Source: Aeromicrobium sp. Root344 (GTDB lineage Bacteria; Actinomycetota; Actinomycetes; Propionibacteriales; Nocardioidaceae). From it: DNA of 64,000 nt. The notes beneath the pieces are model-generated. The model was not told where the DNA came from, made no database searches, and was given only the letters and a program-made list of their open reading frames with translations. Position 1 is the first letter of the stretch. Every line of letters begins with the position of its first letter. The DNA is taken from the NCBI RefSeq assembly GCF_001425755.1, contig NZ_LMDH01000001.1, positions 1,558,060 through 1,622,059 on the forward strand, read 5' to 3'. Below, in pieces: positions 49,940 through 58,241 of this stretch. A program made the position numbers and the translations under genes.

Positions 49940-51063
49940 TGTCTGACGACGACCAGGACCAGCCCGACCAGTCGCTGCGCGACCGCCGCCAGGCCCAGTC
50001 CGCGGCCAGCGACCTCAGCCGCATGGGCATCGACCCCCGCAGCCTCGGTCTCGGCGACCCCGAGCCGCGGACACCCCCTCGGCCGGAGCCCGAGGACGTC
50101 GACGAGCCGCGGGCCCGGGTCGTGCCGATCCGCCCGGAGTTCGACCCCCCGACTCCTGAGGCCGCACCGGTGCCCGACGACTCCGTACGCCCGCCGTCGG
50201 CCGCCGAGCAGCTGTTGTCGCGCACCGGCTCACCCGAACCCGCACCGCGGCAGACCGGGCGCCTGCTGCGCACCGTCGCCAAGGGACTCACGACACCCGA
50301 TGCCGCGCTGGCAGTCCAGGGCGAGCGCCTAGCCGTCGACGCGATCCGCCAGCGGCAGACCGATCGCCGCATCGTCGCGTTCGTCGCCGGCAAGGGCGGC
50401 GTCGGCTGCACCACGATCGCCGTCGGCGTCGGCACGGCGTTCATGGCGATGCGCGAGGACCACAGCGTCGTCGTCGACGTCCAGCAGGGCTCGCCGTCCC
50501 TCGGCCGTACGTTCGGCGCTGCGGAGCCCCGCACGGTGGCCTCGATGCTCTCCGAGGTCGAGGCGACCACGCCGCCGGCGGCGGCGACGGGTCTCGGACT
50601 CGTCGACGGGTCGGGCTGGGACCAGGGGCTGACCCGCGCCGACGTCGCAGGGGTGCTCGACCGGTTGCGGGCCGACCACACGTTCAACCTGCTCGATGTC
50701 GGCGACGACGCGGGCGAGGGTGGCCACTCGGCGCTCGCCAGGGCCGACCAGGTGGTCGTCGTGACGAGCCCGGGCGAGCTCGGCGTCCACGCGTTGCGGG
50801 CGGCCCTCGACCGCATCAAGGTCGTCAACCCGCAGGCCGCTGCATCGGCGATCAACGTCGTCGTCTGCCCGCACGAGCAGTCCCACCGCGACGCCCAGCG
50901 CGAGTTCGCCGGAGCACCCGGCGCCGCGGTCGTCGTCGTCCCGCCCGACCCGCATCTGCAGGCCGGTCACGCGTACGACCCGGCACACGTCACCCCAGCC
51001 ACCCGCGAGGCCATGCTCCGCATCGGCGGCCTCGTGGCGGGCCGTAGGTCGAGGCATGACTGA
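49939..51063 (+). CDS. MinD/ParA-like protein with deviant P-loop (EspI-like context)
   Basis: A 374-residue protein. A disordered, Pro/Asp/Arg-rich N-terminus (about 120 residues) precedes a SIMIBI-type domain with AGKGGVGCTTIAVGVG at about 150-165. The deviant signature Lys is kept, but the usual P-loop Lys (GKT) is replaced by Cys. The domain also has DHSVVVDVQQGSPSLGRTF and NLLDVGDDAGEG. The proline-rich-plus-MinD layout resembles EspI-type proteins of ESX loci and the CpaE/TadZ proteins of Tad pili, and the gene sits between the two systems. Coupling to eccD (TGATG overlap) favours the T7SS side. Confidence 0.7.
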   Translation: MSDDDQDQPDQSLRDRRQAQSAASDLSRMGIDPRSLGLGDPEPRTPPRPEPEDVDEPRARVVPIRPEFDPPTPEAAPVPDDSVRPPSAAEQLLSRTGSPEPAPRQTGRLLRTVAKGLTTPDAALAVQGERLAVDAIRQRQTDRRIVAFVAGKGGVGCTTIAVGVGTAFMAMREDHSVVVDVQQGSPSLGRTFGAAEPRTVASMLSEVEATTPPAAATGLGLVDGSGWDQGLTRADVAGVLDRLRADHTFNLLDVGDDAGEGGHSALARADQVVVVTSPGELGVHALRAALDRIKVVNPQAAASAINVVVCPHEQSHRDAQREFAGAPGAAVVVVPPDPHLQAGHAYDPAHVTPATREAMLRIGGLVAGRRSRHD

Positions 51064-51394
51064 GCAGGACGGTCACCGGCCGCCTCCCGTGGGCCCGCGG
51101 ACGGCGATGCAGAACACGCCCAACGCCGAGCGCTACGTCCTCGAGGCCGATGCGATGCGGCGGCGGCAGCTGCGCTCGGCCCTCCTGCACGGCAGCCGCC
51201 GCACCTGGCGCGAGCACCGCCGCGTCTGGCCGGCGCTGGTCGTCGGGCTGATCGTCGTGGCGGTCATCGTCGCCGCCCTCGCCGTGACCGAGGCGTTCCG
51301 CAAGACCGAGGAGAACGAGAAGAAGGAGCAGCAGCAACAGGGCCGCCCGCCGTCGTCTGCTCCTGCAACGCCCGGGCCCAAGAGCTCTCGCTGA
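51056..51394 (+). CDS. small bitopic membrane protein
   Basis: A 112-residue protein with a basic N-terminal half (RRRQLRSALLHGSRRTWREH), one TM helix (WPALVVGLIVVAVIVAALAV), and a Glu/Lys/Gln-rich tail (KTEENEKKEQQQQ). Its ATG lies 8 bases inside the end of the MinD-like gene. A hairpin terminator follows within 3 bases, so it is the last gene of the eccD unit. No family is recognised. Confidence 0.65.
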   Translation: MTEQDGHRPPPVGPRTAMQNTPNAERYVLEADAMRRRQLRSALLHGSRRTWREHRRVWPALVVGLIVVAVIVAALAVTEAFRKTEENEKKEQQQQGRPPSSAPATPGPKSSR

Positions 51395-51396
51395 CG

Positions 51397-51420
51397 GTGC
51401 CGTCCGCCGTCGGGCGGCAC
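51397..51420 (+). terminator. terminator separating the eccD unit from the Tad operon
   Basis: GTGCCGTCCG (51397-51406) pairs with CGGGCGGCAC (51411-51420), ten pairs including one G-U, loop CCGT. A possible promoter (TACCGT near 51437) for the Tad operon follows. Confidence 0.6.
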
Positions 51421-51516
51421 ACGTGACTCCGTGTACCGTTTGTCCCGAGATCCACGTCGGGGGACGGATCCTGCTGCCCCTCGAGGATGACCAGATACCC
51501 CCGAGAGGTGCACCAC

Positions 51517-52185
51517 ATGGCACGACCGAGCGCGAACCAGGCCACCGCCTCGCGGCTCCCCTCGACCCGGGAGTCCCGTCCGGCCCTGATCGGCCTCGCC
51601 GTCCTGCTGATCTTCGGCGGCGCGCTGGCCTCGGCCTGGCTGGCGATCCAGTCGGGCAACCGTTCGTACTTCGTCCAGGTCGACCAGGAGGTCGCCCAGG
51701 GCGCGACGATCTCCAAGGACGACCTGACCCGCGTCAGCCTGCCCGAAGGATTCAAGGGCGGCGTCCCGTCGTCGGACTCCGACAGCATCGTCGGCAAGTC
51801 CGCCGCGGCCCGGCTGCTGCCCGGCACGGTGCTGATGCGCTCGATGGTGTCCGACAAGTCCGGTCTCAGCGAGAACCAGACCCGCCTCACGGTCACGGTC
51901 GACGCGTCGCCGTTCATCAGCGGCCTGCAGTCGGGTGACCAGCTCGCGCTCGACATCGGTACGTCTGACGGTGGCAAGCGGCAGACCGTGCGCGCCGAGC
52001 TGATCTCGGTCGGCGACGAGCAGGGCGGAGCGATCGCCGGCTCGGGTGGCGACGAGGTCGCGATCGTCGTGTCGATCGACCTCTCCTGCCTCTCGGTCGT
52101 GTCGCAGGGCATCGAGGACAGGTCCATCACCCCGGCCTTGATCGGCGGCGAGAGCACGCTCGTCAAGCAGACCTGCGAGGCCTGA
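51517..52185 (+). CDS. SAF-domain (CpaB/RcpC-like) Tad pilus assembly protein
   Basis: A 222-residue protein. One N-terminal TM helix (LIGLAVLLIFGGALASAWLA) is followed by an extracytoplasmic SAF domain (SYFVQVDQEVAQGATISKDD, then ARLLPGTVLMRSMVSD). CpaB/RcpC proteins of this type accompany Tad pili, where the SAF domain may bind the wall or stabilise the pilus channel. GAGAGG lies eight bases before the ATG at 51517. It is the first gene of the Tad operon, ahead of the CpaE-like gene by three bases. Confidence 0.78.
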   Translation: MARPSANQATASRLPSTRESRPALIGLAVLLIFGGALASAWLAIQSGNRSYFVQVDQEVAQGATISKDDLTRVSLPEGFKGGVPSSDSDSIVGKSAAARLLPGTVLMRSMVSDKSGLSENQTRLTVTVDASPFISGLQSGDQLALDIGTSDGGKRQTVRAELISVGDEQGGAIAGSGGDEVAIVVSIDLSCLSVVSQGIEDRSITPALIGGESTLVKQTCEA

Positions 52186-52188
52186 CGC

Positions 52189-52983
52189 ATGGGAATGGTT
52201 GCCGTTGCCTCGGCGAAGGGATCGCCCGGCGTGACCACGGCGGCGTTGCTGTTCGCCGCACTGTGGCCGCGGCCGAGCGTCATGGTCGAGTGCGACCCGT
52301 CGGGCGGTGACGTCGCGCTGCGGATGCCCGGCATCGACGGCGAGCCTCTCGACCCCAACCCTGGTCTGCTCAACCTCGTCGCCGCCGGCCGCAAGTCGCT
52401 CTACCCCGAGCTGGTCTCCCAGCACGTCGAGCAGATCGTCGGCGGGCTCGACGTGGTCACCGGCATGACGGCTCCCGAGCAGGCATCCGGACTCGGTCAG
52501 TGGGGCCAGCTCGGACTGCTGTTCGCGCACCTCCCCGGCACCGACGCGGTCGTCGACCTCGGTCGCATCGGGGCCGAGACACCGCAGAACGCCTTGCTGG
52601 CCTCGGCGTCTGCCGTCGTGATGCTCGTCGACACCGTGCCGAGCAGCGTCGTGCACCTGCGCGAACGCCTGCGCAAGGTCAGCGACACGCTCGGCGGTGC
52701 CGCTGGCGCGCCGATCTACGTCGTCGTGGTCGCGCATCCCAAGCGGTCCCGCACCGTCAACGAGATCCGTGACGCCATCGAGCGCTCTTCGACGCCGGTC
52801 GCGGCGGTCCACCACCTCGCGAGCGACGAGACCGGAGCGGGCTTCTTCCTCGGCCAGGTCGTCGGCAATCCCGCCCGCACCCAGCTCGTACGCTCCGCGC
52901 AGCCGATCGTCGACGAGCTCGCGGCTCGCACGATGGGCGCGTTCCGGCCCGTCCAGCAGTCCAGCCCGGAGGTCGCCTCATGA
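52189..52983 (+). CDS. CpaE/TadZ-like ATPase of the Tad operon
   Basis: A 264-residue SIMIBI/ParA-fold protein. Its N-terminal P-loop is degenerate (VASAKGSPGVTTAALLFAAL, with no GKT), while the Asp of ECDPSGGDVAL and VVDLGRIGAETPQN keep the fold's other landmarks. CpaE/TadZ proteins localise Tad machinery to the pole or septum and often have weak or no ATPase motifs. The gene overlaps tadA by four bases (ATGA), consistent with one complex. Confidence 0.7.
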   Translation: MGMVAVASAKGSPGVTTAALLFAALWPRPSVMVECDPSGGDVALRMPGIDGEPLDPNPGLLNLVAAGRKSLYPELVSQHVEQIVGGLDVVTGMTAPEQASGLGQWGQLGLLFAHLPGTDAVVDLGRIGAETPQNALLASASAVVMLVDTVPSSVVHLRERLRKVSDTLGGAAGAPIYVVVVAHPKRSRTVNEIRDAIERSSTPVAAVHHLASDETGAGFFLGQVVGNPARTQLVRSAQPIVDELAARTMGAFRPVQQSSPEVAS

Positions 52984-54287
52984 TCGACCACGACCTCGTC
53001 CGTACGCTCCGCGGCCAGGTCGCCGACCGGCTCAACGAGCAGCGTCGCCGCGACCAGATCAGCGGCGTCTCGCCGATGAATGCCGACGACGAGCGCGAGT
53101 ACGCCCGGTCGTTGATCATCCAGGTGCTCGAGGACCACGCCCGCTACGAGGTCGCCGAGGGCCGGTCCCCGATCCCGGCCGACGTCGAGGGCCAGGTCGC
53201 GTCCGCGATCCACTCGGCGCTGTTCGGCGTCGGCCGGCTCGAGCCGCTGCTGTCCGACCCCGACGTCGAGAACATCGACATCAACGGCTGCGACCACGTG
53301 TTCGTCCAGTACGCCGACGGTCGCGAGGAGCGCCACCCGCCCGTCGCGGAGACCGACGACGAGCTGGTCGAGCTGGTCCAGGTGCTGGCTGCCCACACCG
53401 GACTGTCGAGCCGGCCGTTCGACTCGGCCAACCCGCAGCTCGACCTCCGCCTGCCCGACGGCTCACGTCTGTCCGCCGTCATGAACGTCTGCGCGCGGCC
53501 GTCGATCTCGGTGCGCAAGGCGCGACTCGGCCGGGTCTTCCTGCACGAGCTCGTCGCCAACGGCACGATGTCGCCCGAGATCGGCTCGTTCCTGACTGCG
53601 GCGGTCAAGGCCCGCAAGAACATCATGATCGCCGGCGCGACCAACGCCGGAAAGACCACGATGCTCCGCGCGCTGGCCAACGTCATCCCGCCGTCGGAGC
53701 GCCTCATCACCGTCGAGCGTGCCCTCGAGGTCGGCCTCGGCGAGTACGAGGACCTGCACCCCAACGTCGTCTCGTTCGAGGAGCGGCTGGGCAACTCCGA
53801 AGGCCTCGGCCACGTGTCGATGGCCGAGCTCGTACGCCGCTCGCTGCGCATGAACCCCTCGCGCGTCATCGTCGGCGAGGTGCTGGGCGACGAGATCGTC
53901 ACGATGCTCAACGCCATGAGCCAGGGCAACGACGGGTCGCTGTCGACGATCCACGCCAACTCCTCGCTTGAGGTCTTCAACCGCATCGGCACCTATGCGA
54001 TTCAGAGTCGCGAGCGGCTGCCGCTCGAGGCGACGACGATGCTGATCGCCGGTGCCCTCGACTTCGTCGTGTTCATCCGGAAGCACAACGACCATGCGAC
54101 GGGCGGAGGACAGGTCCGCGTCGTCGAGAGCATCCGCGAGGTCGTCGGTCACGACGGGCAGGTGCTGTCCAACGAGGTGTTCGCACCGGACGCCGACGGC
54201 CGGGCCGTGCCGCACTCACCCATCGGCTGCATCGCCGACCTCCAGGACCACGGCTACCAGCCCATGGTCCACGGCAGGTGGGCTTAG
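52980..54287 (+). CDS. tadA: TadA/CpaF-type pilus assembly ATPase
   Basis: A 435-residue hexameric ATPase of the type II/IV secretion superfamily that powers Tad pilus extension and retraction at the inner face of the membrane. The N-terminal domain is followed by Walker A MIAGATNAGKTTMLRALA (about 215-230), then an Asp-box-like RLITVERALEVGLGEYED, Walker-B-like PSRVIVGEVLGDEIVTML and a His box STIHANSSLEVFNRI. Length is normal for CpaF. Start and stop are tightly packed with the neighbouring genes. Confidence 0.92.
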   Translation: MIDHDLVRTLRGQVADRLNEQRRRDQISGVSPMNADDEREYARSLIIQVLEDHARYEVAEGRSPIPADVEGQVASAIHSALFGVGRLEPLLSDPDVENIDINGCDHVFVQYADGREERHPPVAETDDELVELVQVLAAHTGLSSRPFDSANPQLDLRLPDGSRLSAVMNVCARPSISVRKARLGRVFLHELVANGTMSPEIGSFLTAAVKARKNIMIAGATNAGKTTMLRALANVIPPSERLITVERALEVGLGEYEDLHPNVVSFEERLGNSEGLGHVSMAELVRRSLRMNPSRVIVGEVLGDEIVTMLNAMSQGNDGSLSTIHANSSLEVFNRIGTYAIQSRERLPLEATTMLIAGALDFVVFIRKHNDHATGGGQVRVVESIREVVGHDGQVLSNEVFAPDADGRAVPHSPIGCIADLQDHGYQPMVHGRWA

Positions 54288-54290
54288 TCG

Positions 54291-55175
54291 ATGTTGGAGG
54301 ACTACCGCATACCCCTCGCGGTCACGACCGGAGCACTGCTCGGCCTCGGCTGCGTGCTCCTGGTCTACGCGCTCAGGGGCGGGGAGTCCGACACGATCGA
54401 GGGGGCGACGCCGCAACGTCGCAGGGTCTCGTCGCGTACGACCCGGCGCCGGGGCCAGCAGCTCCTCGCCGGGGCGCTGGTGGGCGTCGTGGTGCTCGCG
54501 CTGACCCGTTGGGTCGTCCTCGCCGTGGTCCTCGGTGCGCTGGTCGCGTTCTGGGACCGGGTGTTCGGCGGCGCCCGGCACGAGCGCGCGGCGATCGCGC
54601 GCATCGAGGGGCTCGCCGGCTGGATCGAGGCCCTGCGCGACACGATCGCGGGAGCCGTCGGTCTGGAGCAGGCGATCCCGGCGACAGCCGTCAACGCCGC
54701 TCCGTCGATCCGCCCCGCGCTCAACCTCCTGGTCGACCGCCTCCGCGTACGCGAACCGTTGCCCGACGCGCTCATGAAGTTCTCGGAGGATCTCGACGAC
54801 CCGTCTGCCGACCTCGTCGTGGCGGCGCTGATCCTCAACGCCCGTCTCCGCGGTCCGGGACTTCGTGACGTGCTCACGGCACTGGCCAGCTCGGCCCGCG
54901 ACGAGCTCGACGTCCGCCGCCGCGTGGAGTCGAGCCGCCGCAGCACCCGCCGCAGCGTCCAGGTGGTCGTGGGTGTCATCGCCGGCGTCGCGACCCTGCT
55001 CGTGCTGTTCAACCGCGAGTACGTCAAGCCCTACGGGACCGTCGAGGGTCAGACGGTCCTGGCCGTCGTGCTGGCGGTCTTCGGCCTCAGCGTGTTCTGG
55101 CTCCGCAGCCTCTCGGGTGTGAGCGAGCCCGAGCGCTTCCTGATCACCCCCACGACGAAGGTGCCCGAAGCATGA
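54291..55175 (+). CDS. tadB: TadB-type pilus assembly membrane protein
   Basis: A 294-residue type II secretion F-domain protein with TM helices at both ends (LAVTTGALLGLGCVLLVYAL and VVLALTRWVVLAVVLGALVA near the N-terminus; VVVGVIAGVATLLVLFN and VLAVVLAVFGLSVFWLRSL near the C-terminus). The F-domain core includes GAVGLEQAIPATAVNAAPSI and LVVAALILNARLRGPGLRDV. It forms the inner-membrane platform with TadC. Its stop overlaps the TadC start (ATGA at 55172). Confidence 0.85.
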   Translation: MLEDYRIPLAVTTGALLGLGCVLLVYALRGGESDTIEGATPQRRRVSSRTTRRRGQQLLAGALVGVVVLALTRWVVLAVVLGALVAFWDRVFGGARHERAAIARIEGLAGWIEALRDTIAGAVGLEQAIPATAVNAAPSIRPALNLLVDRLRVREPLPDALMKFSEDLDDPSADLVVAALILNARLRGPGLRDVLTALASSARDELDVRRRVESSRRSTRRSVQVVVGVIAGVATLLVLFNREYVKPYGTVEGQTVLAVVLAVFGLSVFWLRSLSGVSEPERFLITPTTKVPEA

Positions 55176-56074
55176 TCCTCGAGCTGCTCGCAGGCGCCAG
55201 CGTGGGCGCCGGCATCCTCATCATCGTGATGGTGCTCAGCCGCCCCGTTCCCGGTGTCGCGGCTACCCTCAGCCGGCTCGACCGCACGCGCCATTCGCGT
55301 CGGTCGCTCACGGCGAGCGCGGCCGGCGCGGGCGCAGACGGCCGGCTCGAGCGGATCCGCGAGACCGTCGGTGAGCGCATCGAGGCCGAGGTCTCGGCGC
55401 GCGGCTGGCAGCTCATGCGTACGCGTGAGGACCTCGCCGTCATGAACCGCCCGATGACCACGCACCTCGGCACCAAGGCGCTGCTGGGCCTGACGGCGTT
55501 CATCTGGTTCCCCGCCGTGGTCTTCCTGTTCGGCTTCGGTGGCAACGGCGGGCTCCCGATCGTGTTCGCGCTCATCGCGGGCATCTTCGGGTTCTTCCTG
55601 CCCGACCTGACCCTGCACCGCGAGGCCGAGTCGCGCCGCCGCGACTTCCGCCACGTGACGGGCGCATTCCTCGACCTCGTCGCGATGAACCTCGCCGGCG
55701 GGCGTGGCCTCCCCGAGGCGCTCATGGCCGCGTCGTCGTTCGGCGACCACTGGGCCATGGTCCGCATGCGGCAGGCGCTGTCGAACGCCCGCATCATGGG
55801 CTGGACCCCGTGGGAGGGCATCGCGAGGCTCGGCCGCGACCTCGGGGTCGACGAGCTGCGTGACCTGGCGTCGGCCCTCGCCCTCGCCGGAGACGAAGGT
55901 GCGCGGATCCGCCTGTCCCTCATGGCGCGGGCCGAGAGCATGCGTCGCAAGGAGATGGTCGACATCGAGGGCGCGGCCGGCGAGAGCTCGCAGTCGATGT
56001 TGATGGCACAGCTGCTGATGTGCATCGCGTTCTTGGTATTCTTGGCCTATCCAGCCGTCAGTCAGCTCAGGTAG
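55172..56074 (+). CDS. tadC: TadC-type pilus assembly membrane protein
   Basis: A 300-residue F-domain protein, paralogous in plan to TadB. TM helices are LAGASVGAGILIIVMVLSRP at the N-terminus, the pair TAFIWFPAVVFLFGFGGNGG and PIVFALIAGIFGFFLPDL, and a last one MLMAQLLMCIAFLVFLAYPA. The core GAFLDLVAMNLAGGRGLPEA and ADELRDLASALALAGDEGAR-like stretch match TadC. It ends 31 bases before the Flp pilin start. Confidence 0.85.
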   Translation: MILELLAGASVGAGILIIVMVLSRPVPGVAATLSRLDRTRHSRRSLTASAAGAGADGRLERIRETVGERIEAEVSARGWQLMRTREDLAVMNRPMTTHLGTKALLGLTAFIWFPAVVFLFGFGGNGGLPIVFALIAGIFGFFLPDLTLHREAESRRRDFRHVTGAFLDLVAMNLAGGRGLPEALMAASSFGDHWAMVRMRQALSNARIMGWTPWEGIARLGRDLGVDELRDLASALALAGDEGARIRLSLMARAESMRRKEMVDIEGAAGESSQSMLMAQLLMCIAFLVFLAYPAVSQLR

Positions 56075-56105
56075 GCGACGGCTCCATGCGTCGGGGGAAG
56101 ATTTC

Positions 56106-56324
56106 GTGTCAGCAGAACTGTTCTACGCCAGGGCAATCATCGCGTACGTCCACGCCCGCGCAGACCGGGCACGACGTGCAGGCTTCAACGAGCGCGGCGC
56201 CTCCGCGATCGAGTGGGCCATCATCTCGGCCGTCGTCGTCGTCCTCGCGCTCGTGGTCGCCAAGGTCATCCAGGGTGTCGTCGAGGACAACTCCAACAAG
56301 ATCCAGCAAGGCTCCAACACCTGA
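56106..56324 (+). CDS. flp: Flp/Fap-type Tad pilin precursor
   Basis: A 72-residue prepilin. The processing site is NERG|ASAIEWAII, with Gly31 before and Glu36 at +5 of the mature chain, followed by a hydrophobic stalk (AIISAVVVVLALVVAKVIQG). The mature pilin would be about 41 residues, normal for Flp. The 31-residue leader is long and contains a hydrophobic run (ELFYARAIIAYVHA). The GTG at 56106 has GGGGG eight bases upstream in the context GGGGGAAGATTTCGTG, almost identical to that before the lipoprotein gene at 60363. The prepilin peptidase is not in the window. Confidence 0.85.
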   Translation: MSAELFYARAIIAYVHARADRARRAGFNERGASAIEWAIISAVVVVLALVVAKVIQGVVEDNSNKIQQGSNT

Positions 56325-56733
56325 GCTGCGGGCTCGTCGTGAGCGCGGCACCAGCGCGCTCGAGTTCTCGATCATCGCGCCGGTCTTCCTGCTGCTGATC
56401 TTCACGATCATCCAGGCGGGGCTCTATCTCTATGCGCGCAACACCGCGCAGTCGGCGGCGCGCGAGGGCGTCTCCTACCTGCGACTGGCCGGCAACAACT
56501 CCGACCCGCGGTCGTTCGTCAACGCGGCCGAGGACGTCACCGAGGGCTACGCCACCAAGATCGGCCGGCTCAAGAACGTCACGGCGATCGGCACGATCGA
56601 CACCAAGACCGGGCGCGTGACGATGCTCGTGATCGGTGACGCGGTGCTGCCGCTGGGTGGCTCGGTCGAGATCCAGCAGTCCTCCGAGGCGACGCTCGAG
56701 CAGTTCCGTGGCGACACGAGGGACTCGCCGTGA
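56275..56733 (+). CDS. TadE-type pseudopilin 1
   Basis: A 152-residue pseudopilin with RERG|TSALEFSIIAPVFLLL as processing site (Glu at +5) and one N-terminal TM helix; the extracytoplasmic part contains ARNTAQSAAREGVSYLRLAG. The likely start is a GTG at 56275, 50 bases inside the end of the flp gene in another frame; the unconserved leader MSSRTTPTRSSKAPTPELRA would be translated from that overlap. No in-frame start exists after the flp stop before the processing site, so the overlap or a non-canonical start is needed. Confidence 0.75.
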   Translation: MSSRTTPTRSSKAPTPELRARRERGTSALEFSIIAPVFLLLIFTIIQAGLYLYARNTAQSAAREGVSYLRLAGNNSDPRSFVNAAEDVTEGYATKIGRLKNVTAIGTIDTKTGRVTMLVIGDAVLPLGGSVEIQQSSEATLEQFRGDTRDSP

Positions 56734-57173
56734 GGCGCGGCGACCGCGGCTCGGCCAGCCTCGAGCTGGTCATCGTCGCGCCGTTCCTGCTGGCACTGAT
56801 GATGCTGATCATCGCGTTCGGCCGCTACGCCCAGACCGAGAACCTCGTCGACCAGGCGGCCCGCGACGCCGCCCGTGCGGCGACCGCCCAGAACGTACGC
56901 TCCGACGTCCCCAAGACCGTCAACGAGGTCATCGCCGACGCCATGGCCGATGCGCCCTCCTCGTGCCGCGACACCGCAGTGGCCGATCCGCCGGTCCTGA
57001 GCAAGACCGCGTTCGACCTGCCCGACCCCAACAACCCGTTGGCGATCGACACCGTCTCGGTGACGGTGCACTGCACGCTCGACCTCAGCGACCTCGCGGC
57101 CCTGCCGCTCAAGTCGGTGCACATCACGCGTACGTTCACCAGTCCGCTCGACCGCTACCGGGGCTACCGATGA
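56730..57173 (+). CDS. TadE-type pseudopilin 2
   Basis: A 147-residue pseudopilin. The short leader MRRGDRG is followed by SASLELVIVAPFLLALMMLI, with Glu at +5 and a single TM helix; then NLVDQAARDAARAATAQNVR as in TadE/TadF proteins, and two Cys (SSCRDT and VHCTLD) in the outer domain. The GTG at 56730 overlaps the previous stop (GTGA), and its own stop overlaps the next ATG, so the pseudopilins are coupled. Confidence 0.82.
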   Translation: MRRGDRGSASLELVIVAPFLLALMMLIIAFGRYAQTENLVDQAARDAARAATAQNVRSDVPKTVNEVIADAMADAPSSCRDTAVADPPVLSKTAFDLPDPNNPLAIDTVSVTVHCTLDLSDLAALPLKSVHITRTFTSPLDRYRGYR

Positions 57174-57805
57174 AGCGCCGTGACGAGACCGGCTCGATCA
57201 CGCCGTTCGTCGTGATCGTGTCGCTGGCGATCATCCTGCTGGCCGCGCTGGTGGTCGACGGCGGCCGCCAGCTCAACGCCAAGGGCCGCGCTGTCGCGTA
57301 CGCACAGGAGGCGGCCCGGGCCGGAGCACAGGCGATCGACGTCGCCGACCCGCGGCTCGACCTCGTCCCCGAAGACGCGCTCAAGGCGGCGCAGCAGTAC
57401 TGCCAGCAGGCCATGGCGGCCGACTCGCAACTCGTGAAGTGTCGCGCCGAGATCACCCGGATCGACGACCCGGGCGGTGCGTTCAACGCCGTCACGGTGT
57501 CGACGCAGATCAGGATCAAGGCGATCCTGCTCGGCATGATCCGCAAGTCCGTGCTCAACGCCTCCGGCGCGGCGCTGGCCCGTCCGGTCAGCGGCATCTC
57601 CGAGCCCGACAGTGGCAAAGTGCCCACCGTCGGACCGCCCTCGGTCGCACCCCCGGCGACCGGCAACCCGACTGCCACGGCGCCGCCCACACCGCCGGAG
57701 GTCGAGGTGACCCCGTGCACCCCCAAGCCGACGGACAAGCCGAAGCCGACGGACAAGCCCGACGACGACAAGGACAAGCCGGACGAGTGCAAGAAGCCGG
57801 ACTGA
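57170..57805 (+). CDS. TadG-like protein with Pro/Lys-rich tail
   Basis: A 211-residue protein. The leader MKRRDETG precedes a TM helix (ITPFVVIVSLAIILLAALVV) without Glu at +5, then DGGRQLNAKGRAVAYAQEAA typical of the TadG N-terminus. The outer domain is small (two Cys) and ends in a disordered tail with PTDKPKPTDKPDDDKDKP repeats. A von Willebrand domain, usual for full TadG, is absent, so this is a short form. It ends the Tad operon and converges on the lipoprotein gene with 4 bases between stops. Confidence 0.75.
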   Translation: MKRRDETGSITPFVVIVSLAIILLAALVVDGGRQLNAKGRAVAYAQEAARAGAQAIDVADPRLDLVPEDALKAAQQYCQQAMAADSQLVKCRAEITRIDDPGGAFNAVTVSTQIRIKAILLGMIRKSVLNASGAALARPVSGISEPDSGKVPTVGPPSVAPPATGNPTATAPPTPPEVEVTPCTPKPTDKPKPTDKPDDDKDKPDECKKPD

Positions 57806-57809
57806 CCGG

Positions 57810-58241
57810 CTACTTCACGCACCCGCCCGAACCGCCGACCGAGGCCTTGCCGAGGTCTTCCCAGACCGAGGCCCCCATCGTCGCGTCGCCCTTGGCGAAC
57901 CGGACGCTGTCGGAGCCGGCGTCCTCCTTGACGGTCCACCCGTCGGCCCTGAGGTCGTCGGCGATCTCGCCCTTGAGCCGAGCCATCGCGCCGGGCTCGA
58001 CCGTGACGTGGATCGTGTAGATCAGGTCCTTGCCCGAGTCCTTCTGGCCGGGAGTGCAGTCGGTGATGGTGTCCTCGCGCACCTCCGGATCGCTTCCGAG
58101 CCGGGCGGCGAGAGCGTCGATGTCGTGCCGGGCCTGGGCCGCGACCTCGTCGATGGTCCGCATCTGGTCCTCCTTCTTGTCGCCGCAGGCGCCGAGGGCG
58201 AGGGCGAGCACGATGGTCATGGTGACGAGGGCTGGTCTCAT
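57810..58241 (-). CDS. lipoprotein coupled to large T7-type protein C
   Basis: A 143-residue lipoprotein. The signal MRPALVTMTIVLALALGACG has the lipobox LALGAC. The mature domain of about 120 residues contains EVAAQARHDIDALAARLGSD and TIHVTVEPGAMARLKGEIAD, and two further Cys (ITDCTPGQ and SGGCVK) that may pair. Its ATG at 58241 overlaps the stop of the large gene upstream (ATGA), the same coupling as in the other two pairs. It is not clearly similar to either of the other partner lipoproteins. Confidence 0.68.
   Translation of the reverse strand: MRPALVTMTIVLALALGACGDKKEDQMRTIDEVAAQARHDIDALAARLGSDPEVREDTITDCTPGQKDSGKDLIYTIHVTVEPGAMARLKGEIADDLRADGWTVKEDAGSDSVRFAKGDATMGASVWEDLGKASVGGSGGCVK

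Noticed and set aside
57795..57811. Terminator between the TadG-like gene and the convergent lipoprotein
   Set aside because: AGCCGG/CCGGCT is only six base pairs with no T-run and overlaps the stop codons, so I did not list it as a terminator.
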